Counted from the first letter of the stretch, positions 48,459 to 58,374 are shown. The stretch: DNA of 64,000 bases from Streptomyces sp. JJ36 (GCF_021696945.1 NZ_JACYHE010000012.1:1-64000), one strand, 5' to 3'. Made by a program: numbers and translations. The notes: generated from the letters alone by a model not told the origin.

Positions 48459-48890
48459 CCGCGCCGGCGCCCCTGCCCGTACGTCCTCGGCCGGTCACCG
48501 CCGGCTCTCCCCTACCCGTATTCCGTCTCCGTCCCCGTTCCCGTCCTGCCCCCGTCCCTGTCCCTCCCTGTCCCCGCGCGCCGTCGCGGCGGAGCACCCT
48601 GCGGTGCGTCGCCGCGGCGGCGCTCATGCGTGCGGGCATGGTGACATCTGAGAGAAATTCTTGGCACGGCGTGCCTTGCGAGCTGGCACTGGGTGTCATA
48701 CGGTGAAGTTCAGTCCGGGCGCTGTCCCAGCGGCTCGCACTCCGCGTGCGTCCGGACGCCTGCGTCACAGGCAAGGCGCGCTCACCCCGCGCGCCGCCCC
48801 AACACCACAGCACCAGCCGAACCGACGGCACTGCCTCTCCTGACACGTCCCCTGAGCGTTCCCCGCAACGCGCTTCGCCGGAGGCATACC
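48459..48890. promoter_or_regulatory. ccr upstream region with palindrome and promoter
   Basis: A 432-nt gap. TTGCGA (48676-48681) and TACGGT (48699-48704) are 17 nt apart. A 13-bp perfect palindrome GGCACGGCGTGCC (48663-48675) abuts the -35 box, and GGCAC recurs between -35 and -10 (48685). A pyrimidine tract of repeated GTCCC-like units (48520-48578) lies between the TetR stop and this promoter. The leader to the GTG of ccr is about 180 nt. Confidence 0.6.
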
Positions 48891-50264
48891 GTGAACCAGA
48901 TCCTCGACGCGATCCTCGCGTCCGACACGACAGCAGACGACTTCGCCGCCCTGGAGCTCCCCGAGTCGTACCGCGCGGTGACCGTGCACAAGGACGAGGC
49001 CGAGATGTTCGACGGCCTGGAGACCCGCGAGAAGGACCCGCGCAAGTCCCTGCACGTGGACGACGTCCCGCTGCCCGAGCTCGGCCCCGGCGAGGCGCTG
49101 GTGGCCGTGATGGCCTCCTCCGTCAACTACAACTCGGTCTGGACCTCGATCTTCGAGCCGTTGCCGACCTTCGCCTTCCTGGAGCGCTACGGGAAGCTGT
49201 CGCCGCTGGCCAAGCGGCACGACCTGCCGTACCACATCATCGGCTCCGACCTGGCCGGTGTGGTGCTCCGCACCGGCACCGGCGTCAACGCCTGGAAGCC
49301 CGGCGACGAGGTGGTCGCCCACTGCCTCTCCGTCGAGCTGGAGAGCGCCGACGGCCACAACGACACGATGCTCGACCCGGAGCAGCGCATCTGGGGCTTC
49401 GAGACCAACTTCGGCGGGCTCGCCGAGATCGCCCTGGTCAAGACGAACCAGCTCATGCCGAAGCCCCGGCACCTGTCCTGGGAGGAGGCCGCCGCCCCGG
49501 GTCTGGTCAACTCCACCGCCTACCGGCAGCTCGTCTCGCAGAACGGCGCCGGGATGAAGCAGGGCGACAACGTCCTGATCTGGGGCGCCAGCGGCGGGCT
49601 CGGCAGCTACGCCACCCAGTTCGCGCTGGCCGGCGGCGCCAACCCGGTCTGTGTCGTCTCCAGCGAGGAGAAGGCCGAGATCTGCCGGCGGATGGGCGCC
49701 GAGGCGATCATCGACCGGAAGGCCGAGGGCTACCGGTTCTGGAAGGACGAGACGACCCAGGACCCGAGGGAGTGGAAGCGCTTCGGCAAGCGCATCCGCG
49801 AGCTCACCGGCGGCGAGGACGTGGACATCGTCTTCGAGCACCCCGGCCGGGAGACCTTCGGCGCCAGCGTCTACGTCACCCGCAAGGGCGGCACCATCGT
49901 CACCTGCGCCTCCACCTCCGGCTACGTCCACGAGTACGACAACCGCTACCTGTGGATGTCGCTGAAGCGGATCGTCGGCTCGCACTTCGCCAACTACCGC
50001 GAGGCCTGGGAGGCCAACCGGCTGATCGCCAAGGGCAAGATCCACCCGACGCTGTCCAGGAGCTACCCCCTGGAGGAGACCGGGCAGGCGACCTACGACG
50101 TGCACCGCAACCTGCACCAGGGCAAGGTCGGCGTGCTCTGCCTCGCCCCGGAGGAGGGCATGGGCGTGCACGACGAGGAGATGCGCGCCCGGCACCTGGA
50201 CGCCATCAACCTGTTCCGCGACGCCGAAGGCGAGCGGACCAACGGGTCCCGCCGGGACGTGTGA
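48891..50264 (+). CDS. ccr: crotonyl-CoA carboxylase/reductase
   Basis: A 457-residue NADPH enzyme that reductively carboxylates crotonyl-CoA to ethylmalonyl-CoA, the entry step of the ethylmalonyl-CoA pathway and a source of polyketide extender units. The CO2-binding residues defined in Kitasatospora setae Ccr all fall at identical numbers: N81 (SSVNYNSVW), F170 and E171 (WGFETNFGG), H365 (VGSHFANYR). The NADPH loop is IWGASGGLGSYATQ (230-243). GTG 48891 is confirmed by GGAGG 7 nt upstream and by the residue numbering; upstream in-frame starts are rejected. It is followed by the mutase gene after 15 nt. Confidence 0.98.
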   Translation: MNQILDAILASDTTADDFAALELPESYRAVTVHKDEAEMFDGLETREKDPRKSLHVDDVPLPELGPGEALVAVMASSVNYNSVWTSIFEPLPTFAFLERYGKLSPLAKRHDLPYHIIGSDLAGVVLRTGTGVNAWKPGDEVVAHCLSVELESADGHNDTMLDPEQRIWGFETNFGGLAEIALVKTNQLMPKPRHLSWEEAAAPGLVNSTAYRQLVSQNGAGMKQGDNVLIWGASGGLGSYATQFALAGGANPVCVVSSEEKAEICRRMGAEAIIDRKAEGYRFWKDETTQDPREWKRFGKRIRELTGGEDVDIVFEHPGRETFGASVYVTRKGGTIVTCASTSGYVHEYDNRYLWMSLKRIVGSHFANYREAWEANRLIAKGKIHPTLSRSYPLEETGQATYDVHRNLHQGKVGVLCLAPEEGMGVHDEEMRARHLDAINLFRDAEGERTNGSRRDV

Positions 50265-50279
50265 GCGGGAGCTGCGCGC

Positions 50280-52304
50280 ATGAGCAAGCGTGAGAAGGAC
50301 CGTCCGTGGCTGATGCGGACCTACGCCGGGCACTCCACGGCCGAGGCGTCCAACGAGCTCTACCGGCGCAACCTCGCCAAGGGCCAGACCGGCCTGTCGG
50401 TCGCGTTCGACCTGCCCACGCAGACCGGATACGACCCCGACCACATCCTGGCCCGCGGCGAGGTGGGCAGGGTCGGGGTCCCGGTCTCCCATCTGGGTGA
50501 CATGCGGCGGCTGTTCCAGGACATCCCGCTGGAGCAGACGAACACCTCGATGACCATCAACGCCACGGCCATGTGGCTGCTGGCGCTCTACCAGGTGGTC
50601 GCCGAGGAACAGGGCGCGGACATCTCGAAGCTCTCCGGGACGACGCAGAACGACATCGTCAAGGAGTACCTGTCCCGCGGCACCCATGTCTTCCCGCCGG
50701 GGCCCAGCATGCGGCTGACCACGGACATGATCGCCTACACGGTGCACCACATCCCCAAGTGGAACCCGATCAACATCTGCAGCTACCACCTCCAGGAGGC
50801 CGGGGCCACCCCGGTTCAGGAGGTCGCGTACGCCATGAGCACGGCCATCGCGGTGCTCGACGCGGTGCGGGACTCGGGTCAGGTGCCTCCGGAGCGGTTC
50901 GGCGACGTGGTCGCCCGCATCTCCTTCTTCGTGAACGCGGGCGTCCGGTTCATCGAGGAGATGTGCAAGATGCGGGCCTTCGCCCGGATCTGGGACCGCA
51001 TCACCCGGGAGCGGTACGGCATCGAGAACGAGAAGCAGCGCCGCTTCCGCTACGGCGTCCAGGTGAACTCCCTCGGCCTGACCGAGGCGCAGCCGGAGAA
51101 CAACGTCCAGCGGATCGTGCTGGAGATGCTGGCGGTGACCCTCTCCAAGGACGCCCGGGCACGCGCGGTGCAGCTTCCCGCCTGGAACGAGGCGCTGGGC
51201 CTGCCCCGGCCCTGGGACCAGCAGTGGTCCCTCCGCATCCAGCAGGTCCTCGCGCACGAGAGCGACCTGCTGGAGTACGAGGACGTCTTCGCCGGCTCGT
51301 ACGTCGTCGAGGAGAAGGTGAACAGCCTGGTCGAGGAGGTCTTCGCGGAGATCGACAAGATCCAGGAGATGGGCGGCGTGCTGGCCGCGGTGGAGTCCGG
51401 CTACCTCAAGTCCCAGCTCGTCTCCTCGCACGCGGAGCGGCGCGCCCGTATCGAGTCCGGCGAGGAGAAGATCGTCGGGGTGAACTGCTACGAGGCGACC
51501 GAGCCCAGCCCGCTCACCGCCGATCTGGACACCGCCATCCTCACCGTGGACCCGGCGGGCGAGGAGCGGCTGGCCCGGGCGGTCGCCGACTGGCGGCGCA
51601 CCCGGGACGAGCCGTACGTCCACCCGCCCGCGGCCAAGGCGCTGGAGCTGCTGAAGGAGGCGGCCGCCTCGGACGCCAACCTGATGGAGGCCACCCTGGA
51701 GTGCGTGCGCGCCGGCGTGACCACCGGCGAGTGGGCCGGGGCGCTGCGCGAGGTCTTCGGCGAGTTCCGGGCGCCCACCGGCGTCTCCGGGGCGCCGGTC
51801 GCGGTGGCGGCCGAGGAGGGGTCCGAGCTGGACACGGTCCGCCGCAAGGTGGACCGCACCGCACGGGACCTGGGCACCGGCAAGCTCCGGCTGCTGGTCG
51901 GCAAGCCCGGCCTGGACGGGCACAGCAACGGCGCCGAGCAGATCGCCGTACGGGCCCGGGACGCCGGCTTCGAGGTGGTCTACCAGGGCATCCGGCTCAC
52001 CCCGGAGCAGATCGTCTCGGCGGCCGTCGCCGAGGACGTGCACTGCGTCGGGCTCTCGGTGCTCTCCGGCTCGCACGCGGCCCTCGTGCCCGACGTGCTG
52101 GAACGGCTCCGCCGCAGCGGCGCCGACGACATCCCGGTCGTGGCCGGCGGCATCATCCCCTCCGCCGACGCCGCGGCACTCCGTGCCGCCGGCGTGGCGG
52201 CCGTGTTCACACCCAAGGACTTCGGGATCACGGAGATCATCGGCCGTATCGTCGACGAGATCCGTGCCGCGAACAAGCTCGAACCACTGGAGGTCCCCGC
52301 ATGA
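50280..52304 (+). CDS. ecm: ethylmalonyl-CoA mutase (B12-dependent, MeaA-type)
   Basis: A 674-residue mutase with substrate and B12 domains on one chain. The TIM-barrel part (MRTYAGHSTAEASNELYRRNLAKGQTGLSVAFDLPTQTGYD; QTNTSMTINATAMWLLALYQVVAEEQG; GTTQNDIVKEYLSRGTHVFPPGPSMRL) is followed by a cobalamin domain with D546-x-H548-x-x-G551 (GLDGHSNGAEQIA), His548 being the lower cobalt ligand. It converts ethylmalonyl-CoA to methylsuccinyl-CoA; the order next to ccr separates it from methylmalonyl-CoA mutase. Start ATG 50280, GCGGGAG upstream. Its TGA overlaps the next ATG (ATGA). Confidence 0.95.
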   Translation: MSKREKDRPWLMRTYAGHSTAEASNELYRRNLAKGQTGLSVAFDLPTQTGYDPDHILARGEVGRVGVPVSHLGDMRRLFQDIPLEQTNTSMTINATAMWLLALYQVVAEEQGADISKLSGTTQNDIVKEYLSRGTHVFPPGPSMRLTTDMIAYTVHHIPKWNPINICSYHLQEAGATPVQEVAYAMSTAIAVLDAVRDSGQVPPERFGDVVARISFFVNAGVRFIEEMCKMRAFARIWDRITRERYGIENEKQRRFRYGVQVNSLGLTEAQPENNVQRIVLEMLAVTLSKDARARAVQLPAWNEALGLPRPWDQQWSLRIQQVLAHESDLLEYEDVFAGSYVVEEKVNSLVEEVFAEIDKIQEMGGVLAAVESGYLKSQLVSSHAERRARIESGEEKIVGVNCYEATEPSPLTADLDTAILTVDPAGEERLARAVADWRRTRDEPYVHPPAAKALELLKEAAASDANLMEATLECVRAGVTTGEWAGALREVFGEFRAPTGVSGAPVAVAAEEGSELDTVRRKVDRTARDLGTGKLRLLVGKPGLDGHSNGAEQIAVRARDAGFEVVYQGIRLTPEQIVSAAVAEDVHCVGLSVLSGSHAALVPDVLERLRRSGADDIPVVAGGIIPSADAAALRAAGVAAVFTPKDFGITEIIGRIVDEIRAANKLEPLEVPA

Positions 52305-53278
52305 CCACCCCCGACGCCGCGCCGGCGAAGCCGCTGCGCCCGCGCCGCTCCTGCCTCGCCGTGCCGGGCAGCAACCCGCGCTTCCTGGAGAAGGCCCAGG
52401 GCCTCCCCGCGGACCAGGTCTTCCTGGACCTGGAGGACGCGTGCGCCCCGCTCGCCAAGGAGGGGGCGCGGCACACGATCGTGAAGTTCCTCAACGAGGG
52501 CGACTGGACCGGCAAGACCCGGGTGGTGCGGGTCAACGACTGGACCACGCACTGGACCTACCGGGACGTCATCACGGTGGTCGAGGGCGCCGGGGCCAAC
52601 CTGGACTGCATCATGCTGCCCAAGGTGCAGGACGCCCAGCAGGTGCACGCCCTGGACATGCTGCTCACGCAGATCGAGAAGACGGTCGGGCTGGAGACCG
52701 GGCGCATCGGCATCGAAGCGCAGATCGAGAACGCCAGGGGCCTGGTGAACGTCGACGAGATCGCCGCCGCCTCACCGCGGCTGGAGACCGTCATCTTCGG
52801 CCCGGCGGACTTCATGGCCTCCATCAACATGAAGTCGCTGGTGGTCGGCGAGCAGCCGCCCGGCTACCCGGCCGACGCCTACCACTACATCCTGATGCGC
52901 ATCCTGATGGCCGCCCGGGCCAACGACCTGCAGGCCATCGACGGCCCGTACCTCCAGATCAAGAACGTGGAGGGGTACCGCGAGGTCGCCCAGCGGGCGG
53001 CGGCGCTGGGCTTCGACGGCAAGTGGGTGCTGCACCCGGGCCAGGTGGACGCGTCCAACGAGATCTTCTCCCCGTCGCAGGAGGACTACGACCACGCGGA
53101 GCTGATCCTCGACGCGTACGAGTACTTCACCTCCGAGGAGGGCGGAAAGAAGGGCTCGGCGATGCTCGGCGACGAGATGATCGACGAGGCCAGCCGCAAG
53201 ATGGCGCTGGTCGTCGCCGGGAAGGGGCGGGCGGCAGGTCTGTCCCGCACCTCGCGCTTCGAGCCACCGCAGGACTGA
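52301..53278 (+). CDS. mcl: L-malyl-CoA/beta-methylmalyl-CoA lyase (HpcH/HpaI family)
   Basis: A 325-residue Mg-dependent C-C lyase with the CitE/HpcH fold: RRSCLAVPGSNPRFLEKAQGLPADQVFLDLEDACAPLAKEGAR, RVVRVNDWTTHWTYRDV, IMLPKVQDAQQVHALDMLL, IGIEAQIENARGLVNVDEIAA (metal Glu), VIFGPADFMASINM (metal Asp), GKWVLHPGQVDASNEIFSPS. It releases glyoxylate from methylmalyl-CoA (plus propionyl-CoA) and from malyl-CoA. The ATG overlaps the mutase stop by 4 nt. After it comes a 290-nt spacer with four hairpins. Confidence 0.94.
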   Translation: MTTPDAAPAKPLRPRRSCLAVPGSNPRFLEKAQGLPADQVFLDLEDACAPLAKEGARHTIVKFLNEGDWTGKTRVVRVNDWTTHWTYRDVITVVEGAGANLDCIMLPKVQDAQQVHALDMLLTQIEKTVGLETGRIGIEAQIENARGLVNVDEIAAASPRLETVIFGPADFMASINMKSLVVGEQPPGYPADAYHYILMRILMAARANDLQAIDGPYLQIKNVEGYREVAQRAAALGFDGKWVLHPGQVDASNEIFSPSQEDYDHAELILDAYEYFTSEEGGKKGSAMLGDEMIDEASRKMALVVAGKGRAAGLSRTSRFEPPQD

Positions 53279-53346
53279 GCGCGGTGCGCCCGCGGCGCGT
53301 CCGGACCCGCGCGGCACGGCTCGGCCGGGCCGGCTACGGGTCCGCT

Positions 53347-53539
53347 CTCCGGGGCACGGGCCGGTACGTGCCGGCGGCCCGTGCCCCGGAGGGCACCGCC
53401 CCTCCGGCGCCCGGGCCCGGGCGCCGGAGTCCCGTCCGGGGCCGCGTCGCGGGGCCCCGGACGGGAGGGCCCGGCACGGGCCGTCGCGGGGCCCGGCACA
53501 CCCCGTACCCGAGAAACCCCCGCGGGCCCCAGGGCCCGC
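53347..53539 (+). promoter_or_regulatory. cluster of four hairpins between mcl and mch
   Basis: (1) 16-bp arms 53347-53362 and 53376-53391, 13-nt loop; (2) a 28-bp perfect palindrome 53402-53429; (3) 14-bp arms 53430-53443 and 53453-53466, 9-nt loop; (4) 8-bp arms 53522-53529 and 53532-53539. All are perfectly matched and lie within the 290-nt gap that interrupts the otherwise tight operon. They could end or attenuate transcription, or stabilise the upstream mRNA. Confidence 0.75.
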
Positions 53540-53568
53540 CCCGCACACCCCGGAGGGGACCCCCACCC

Positions 53569-54093
53569 ATGCAGTTCGGCCGCACCTACGAGGAATTCAC
53601 CGTCGGCGACGTCTACCGGCACTGGCCCGGCAAGACCGTCACCGAGTACGACGACCACCTGTTCTGCCTGCTCACCATGAACCACCACCCGCTGCACATG
53701 GACGCGCACTACGCCGGGGAGACCACCGACTTCGGCAGGAACGTGGTGGTGGGCAACTACATCTACTCCCTGCTGCTCGGCATGTCGGTGCCGGACGTGT
53801 CCGGCAAGGCCATCGCCAACCTGGAGATCGAGTCCCTGCGGCACGTGGCGCCGACCTTCCACGGCGACACGCTCTACGGCGAGACCACGGTGCTGGACAA
53901 GACGCCGTCGAAGTCGAAGAACGACCGCGGCATCGTGCAGGTGGAGACCAAGGGCTACAAGCAGGACGGCACCCTCGTCTGCGTCTTCCGGCGCAAGGTG
54001 ATGGTGCCCACCGCCGCGTACGTCGAGGAGCGCGGCGGCGAGCAGCCGGGCCGGCCCGAGCTCCGGGAGCCCGCGCCGAAGGGAGCGAAGTGA
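53569..54093 (+). CDS. mch: mesaconyl-CoA hydratase (MaoC-like)
   Basis: A 174-residue hotdog-fold hydratase (MQFGRTYEEFTVGDVYRHWPGKTVTEYDDHLFCLLTMNHHPLHMDAHYAGETTDFGRNVVVGNYIYSLLLGMSVPDVSG). The R-hydratase motif with Asp and His is seen in the YDDHLFCLLTMNHHPLH block. It hydrates mesaconyl-C1-CoA to methylmalyl-CoA for the lyase. It is short compared with the roughly 340-residue alphaproteobacterial Mch, matching the actinobacterial single-domain type. A GGAGGGG site precedes ATG 53569. The next gene follows after 1 nt. Confidence 0.93.
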   Translation: MQFGRTYEEFTVGDVYRHWPGKTVTEYDDHLFCLLTMNHHPLHMDAHYAGETTDFGRNVVVGNYIYSLLLGMSVPDVSGKAIANLEIESLRHVAPTFHGDTLYGETTVLDKTPSKSKNDRGIVQVETKGYKQDGTLVCVFRRKVMVPTAAYVEERGGEQPGRPELREPAPKGAK

Positions 54094-54094
54094 C

Positions 54095-55300
<1,206 letters not shown>

Positions 55301-55304
55301 TCGT

Positions 55305-55343
55305 CCCCTTCGGGGTGTTTTCCGGGAGACCGGGGAACACCCC
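55305..55343 (+). terminator. two mutually exclusive hairpins after mcd
   Basis: CCCC-TTC-GGGG (55305-55315) is followed by TTTT at 55318-55321; alternatively the GGGG and following bases (55312-55323) can pair with 55332-55343 (GGGGAACACCCC) in a 12-bp stem with one G-U. The two stems share 55312-55315, so only one can form. Confidence 0.6.
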
Positions 55344-55379
55344 GATCGGGAGAGTTCGGGGGCTGACTGGCGCTCTGGC

Positions 55380-55408
55380 TTGCCCAGTTGCCACCAGTAA
55401 CCGATAAC
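55380..55408 (+). promoter_or_regulatory. candidate psd promoter
   Basis: TTGCCC (55380-55385) and GATAAC (55403-55408) with a 17-nt spacer, about 60 nt upstream of the psd start, allowing psd-pssA expression apart from the carbon pathway. Confidence 0.5.
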
Positions 55409-55468
55409 ATCCCGGAAAGCCGCCGTCCCCCATCGATCACGCGGCACCCTCCGCTACGAAGGTCTTCC

Positions 55469-56116
55469 ATGCCCCACAGCCCATCCACTGCACCCAGCGG
55501 TCGTGTACGCCTCGCGCGCGGAGCCTCGCCGTGGCTCCTCCCGACCGTGGCCACCGCCGCCGTCAGCCTGGTCCGCGCCCGCCGCTCGGGGCGCGCGGCG
55601 GCGGTCGCCGTGCCCGCCACCGCGCTCGCGGCGGGCATGCTGTGGTTCTTCCGCGACCCGGAGCGCGAGATCGCCCCGGGGCGGGTCGTCTCCCCGGCCG
55701 ACGGGGTGGTGCAGAGCATCATGCCGTGGCAGGACGGCCGCACCCGCGTCGCGATCTTCATGAGCCCGCTGAACGTCCATGTCAACCGCGCGCCGCTGGC
55801 GGGCACGGTGACCTCCGTGGAACACGTCCCCGGTGGCTTCGTGCCGGCGTTCAACAAGGAGAGCGAGCACAACGAGCGGGTGGTGTGGCACTTCGACACC
55901 GAGCTCGGCGACATCGAGATGGTGCAGATCGCCGGCACCGTCGCGCGGCGCATCGTCCCCTACGTCACCCACGGTGCGAAGCTCGAGCAGGGCGAGCGGC
56001 TCGGCCTCATCCGCTTCGGCTCCCGGGTGGACGTCTACCTCCCGCAGGGGGTCGAGCCCGCCGTCGAGGTCGGCCAGAAGACCACCGCGGGGGTGACTCG
56101 CCTTGACCGTGATTGA
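55469..56116 (+). CDS. psd: phosphatidylserine decarboxylase (proenzyme, short type)
   Basis: A 215-residue proenzyme that makes phosphatidylethanolamine from phosphatidylserine. An N-terminal membrane segment (about 22-34) and a hydrophobic stretch at 44-60 ([21 protein letters not shown]) anchor it. The motifs [34 protein letters not shown] and [14 protein letters not shown] are characteristic; self-cleavage between G184 and S185 would yield the pyruvoyl cofactor. ATG 55469 has GAAGG 7 nt upstream, against an upstream ATG at 55388 within the promoter. It overlaps pssA by 14 nt. Confidence 0.95.
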   Translation: MPHSPSTAPSGRVRLARGASPWLLPTVATAAVSLVRARRSGRAAAVAVPATALAAGMLWFFRDPEREIAPGRVVSPADGVVQSIMPWQDGRTRVAIFMSPLNVHVNRAPLAGTVTSVEHVPGGFVPAFNKESEHNERVVWHFDTELGDIEMVQIAGTVARRIVPYVTHGAKLEQGERLGLIRFGSRVDVYLPQGVEPAVEVGQKTTAGVTRLDRD

Positions 56117-56954
56117 CCGCGACGCCCAGCCGGCCTGGGTCCCGGACGTGGACGAGGACGACGACGAGATGCCGCTGTCGATGCGGCTCTCGATAGCGGA
56201 CACCCTGACCCTGGGCAACGCCATCTGCGGCTTCCTCGCCGTCTACTTCACCACCACGGGCGTCCTCATCCCGCACCTGATGGGCAACGAGGACGGCGGC
56301 ATGGCCCGGCACAGCGCCGCCACCGCCGTCATCTTCATGCTGCTGGCCTCCGTCTTCGACCTGTTCGACGGGCTGGTGGCGCGCAAGCTGCGCAGCTCCG
56401 CGATGGGCGCGGAACTGGACAATCTCTCCGACCTCATCAGCTTCGGGCTCGCCCCCGCCTACTTCGTGGCCGTATGGGGCATGGTCGCCAGCGACGCCCA
56501 CCAGCGGGTCTCGGTGGTCGCCGCGGTGGTGGTGCTGCTGGCGGTGGTGCTGCGGCTCGCCCGCTTCTCCTGCGTGACCCTGCGGGACGGGATCTTCCAG
56601 GGCATGCCGAGCCCGTTCGGCGCCCTCACGGTCGTCTCCATCGTGCTGCTGGGCCTGCCGTTCCTGCCGACGCTGCTGGCCATCATCGGGGTGGCGTGGC
56701 TGATGGTCAGCCGGGTCGAGTACCCGAAGCCCCGGGGGCGGCTCGCGGGGGCGATGCTGTGCTGGATCGTGCTCAGCATGGCGCTGCTGGCGGCCTGGGC
56801 GTTCGACGCTCCGGGAGGGGAGCTGCTGCTCCAGACGGGCTGCGCGCTCCAGGTGGTGCTGGGCGCGGTCATCCCGCTGTTCGCGACGGCGCGCCGGGTC
56901 AACGCCTTCCGCGACAACCGGCGGGAGGCCCGGGCGGCCGCGCACGGCGGCTGA
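56103..56954 (+). CDS. pssA: CDP-diacylglycerol-serine O-phosphatidyltransferase
   Basis: A 283-residue membrane enzyme that makes phosphatidylserine for psd. It has 7-8 hydrophobic segments and the CDP-alcohol transferase motif D86-x2-D89-G-x2-A-R94-x7-G102-x3-D106-x3-D110 ([25 protein letters not shown]). The spacing after AR is seven residues rather than the usual eight. The TTG at 56103 has GGGGGTG 7 nt upstream; the GTG at 56109 is 13 nt away, so the rare TTG start is preferred. It ends the operon; a terminator follows. Confidence 0.94.
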   Translation: MTVIDRDAQPAWVPDVDEDDDEMPLSMRLSIADTLTLGNAICGFLAVYFTTTGVLIPHLMGNEDGGMARHSAATAVIFMLLASVFDLFDGLVARKLRSSAMGAELDNLSDLISFGLAPAYFVAVWGMVASDAHQRVSVVAAVVVLLAVVLRLARFSCVTLRDGIFQGMPSPFGALTVVSIVLLGLPFLPTLLAIIGVAWLMVSRVEYPKPRGRLAGAMLCWIVLSMALLAAWAFDAPGGELLLQTGCALQVVLGAVIPLFATARRVNAFRDNRREARAAAHGG

Positions 56955-56976
56955 CCCGCACGGACCCACACGCTGC

Positions 56977-57027
56977 ACGGGCGGGCCCCACCGCGACCCT
57001 GGGCGGTGGGGCCCGCCCGTCCGTTTT
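56977..57027 (+). terminator. strong Rho-independent-type terminator of the pathway operon
   Basis: Perfect 18-bp arms (56977-56994 and 57003-57020), 8-nt loop, followed by CCGTTTT. It lies 22 nt after the pssA stop and is the clearest classical terminator in the window. Confidence 0.9.
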
Positions 57028-57105
57028 CGCGGCCTGCGGGCCGGTGCCCGTGGCCTCACGGCCCGCGAACCCCTTCTCGCTGCTTGCGGGCGCCCTTCCC
57101 TGCCG

Positions 57106-57142
57106 TCCCGGGCGCGTTCCGGCCTTCCCGGGCGCGTTCCGG
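57106..57142. repeat. 17-bp direct repeat, period 20
   Basis: TCCCGGGCGCGTTCCGG occurs at 57106-57122 and 57126-57142 in the gap between the operon terminator and the glycerate kinase stop. Confidence 0.8.
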
Positions 57143-57159
57143 CGGTGTACCGCGGTCTC

Positions 57160-58299
57160 TCAGGCCAGGTGGTCCCGGGCGATCCGCTCGGCGACCCGCT
57201 CCAGCAGCGGCCCCGCCTGCGCCATGCACACTGCCGGGTCCGGCTCCAGCTCGGTCAGCGGATACGCCGCCACGATCCCGGACCGCCGCAGCGCGGCCTC
57301 GTCGATCGCCAGCCTGCCGCAGACCGCCACCACCGGCTTGCCCGCGGCCTGCGCCGCGGCAGCGACACCGGCCGGGGCCTTGCCGTGCAGGGTCTGCGCG
57401 TCCAGCGAGCCCTCACCGGTGATCACGAAGTCCGCCCGGTCCAGCTCGGGGGCAAAGCCGAGCACCTCCAGCAGCACCTCGATGCCGGGCCGGAAGGCCG
57501 CACCGAGCCCCACCAGGGCCCCGTAGCCGATGCCGCCGGCCGCGCCCGCACCGGGCGCCTCGGCGGCGGCCGCGGCCTCCGGCCCGAGCTTCTCGCCCAG
57601 CACCCGGGCGAACCGGGAGAGGCCCGCGTCCAGCGCCGCCACCTCGGTCTCGCCGGCCCCCTTCTGCGGTCCGTAGACCGCCGCCGCGCCCTGGGGGCCG
57701 GTCAGCGGGTTGTCCACGTCGCTGGCGAGCACCACCTCGACCTCCCGCAGCCGGGGGTCGAGCCGGGCGAGATCCGCCGTGTCCAGCTCCCGCAGCGGCC
57801 CGCCGCCGTGCGGCACCGGGTCGCCGTCCCGGTCCAGGAAGCGGGCGCCGAGCGCCTCCAGCATCCCGGCGCCGCCGTCCGTGGTGGCGGAGCCGCCGAC
57901 CCCGAAGACGATCCGGCGGGCCCCCGCCCCGACCGCCGCGAGCAGCAGCTCCCCGGTGCCGTAGGTGGTGGCGGTCAGGGGGGCGAAGACGCCCTCGGGC
58001 AGCAGTTGCAGCCCGGACGCCTCGGCCATCTCGACCACGGCGGTGCCGTCGCGCAGCGCGTAGGCGGCGGTGACCGGCTCGCCGAGCGGGCCCGTCACCC
58101 GCACCTCCCGGCGGGCGAAACCGGCCGCGACGGCGGCGGCCACCGTGCCGTCGCCGCCGTCGGCTACGGGCAGGGCCGCCACCTCCAGGTCCGGGCGGGC
58201 CCGGTGCAGACCGGCCGTGACGTGCTCGGCGACCTCCACGGCCGTCAGCGAGCCCTTGAACTTGTCCGCGGCGATCAGCACGCGCCCTGTGTGAGCCAT
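57160..58299 (-). CDS. glycerate kinase (GckA/GarK type II)
   Basis: A 379-residue enzyme phosphorylating glycerate: VLIAADKFKGSLTAVEVAEHVTAGL, LPVADGGDGTVAAAV, VEMAEASGL, TYGTGELLLAA, IVFGVGGSATTDGGAGMLEALGARFLD, DVDNPLTGPQGAAAVYGPQKGA, DFVITGEGSLDAQTLHGKAP. Three Ala-rich loops are typical. Glyoxylate made by the ethylmalonyl-CoA pathway can become glycerate through tartronate semialdehyde, so the proximity is metabolically sensible though the gene is transcribed from its own divergent promoter. ATG 58299 follows AAGGGA; CGTTCGAACG (58314-58323) is a 10-bp palindrome just upstream. Confidence 0.93.
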   Translation of the reverse strand: MAHTGRVLIAADKFKGSLTAVEVAEHVTAGLHRARPDLEVAALPVADGGDGTVAAAVAAGFARREVRVTGPLGEPVTAAYALRDGTAVVEMAEASGLQLLPEGVFAPLTATTYGTGELLLAAVGAGARRIVFGVGGSATTDGGAGMLEALGARFLDRDGDPVPHGGGPLRELDTADLARLDPRLREVEVVLASDVDNPLTGPQGAAAVYGPQKGAGETEVAALDAGLSRFARVLGEKLGPEAAAAAEAPGAGAAGGIGYGALVGLGAAFRPGIEVLLEVLGFAPELDRADFVITGEGSLDAQTLHGKAPAGVAAAAQAAGKPVVAVCGRLAIDEAALRRSGIVAAYPLTELEPDPAVCMAQAGPLLERVAERIARDHLA

Positions 58300-58374
58300 T
58301 GAGTCGTCCCTTGCGTTCGAACGGGCAGTCGCGCCGCTGCGACCTTATCCGGCGCACACCGCCACGACCACCGA

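Noticed and set aside
48765..52076. 1103-residue minus-strand open frame opposite ccr and ecm
   Set aside because: Pure antisense shadow of two strongly identified enzymes.
53279..53568. Hidden small gene between mcl and mch
   Set aside because: The sequence is dominated by four hairpins; open frames there have no ribosome site or recognisable domain.
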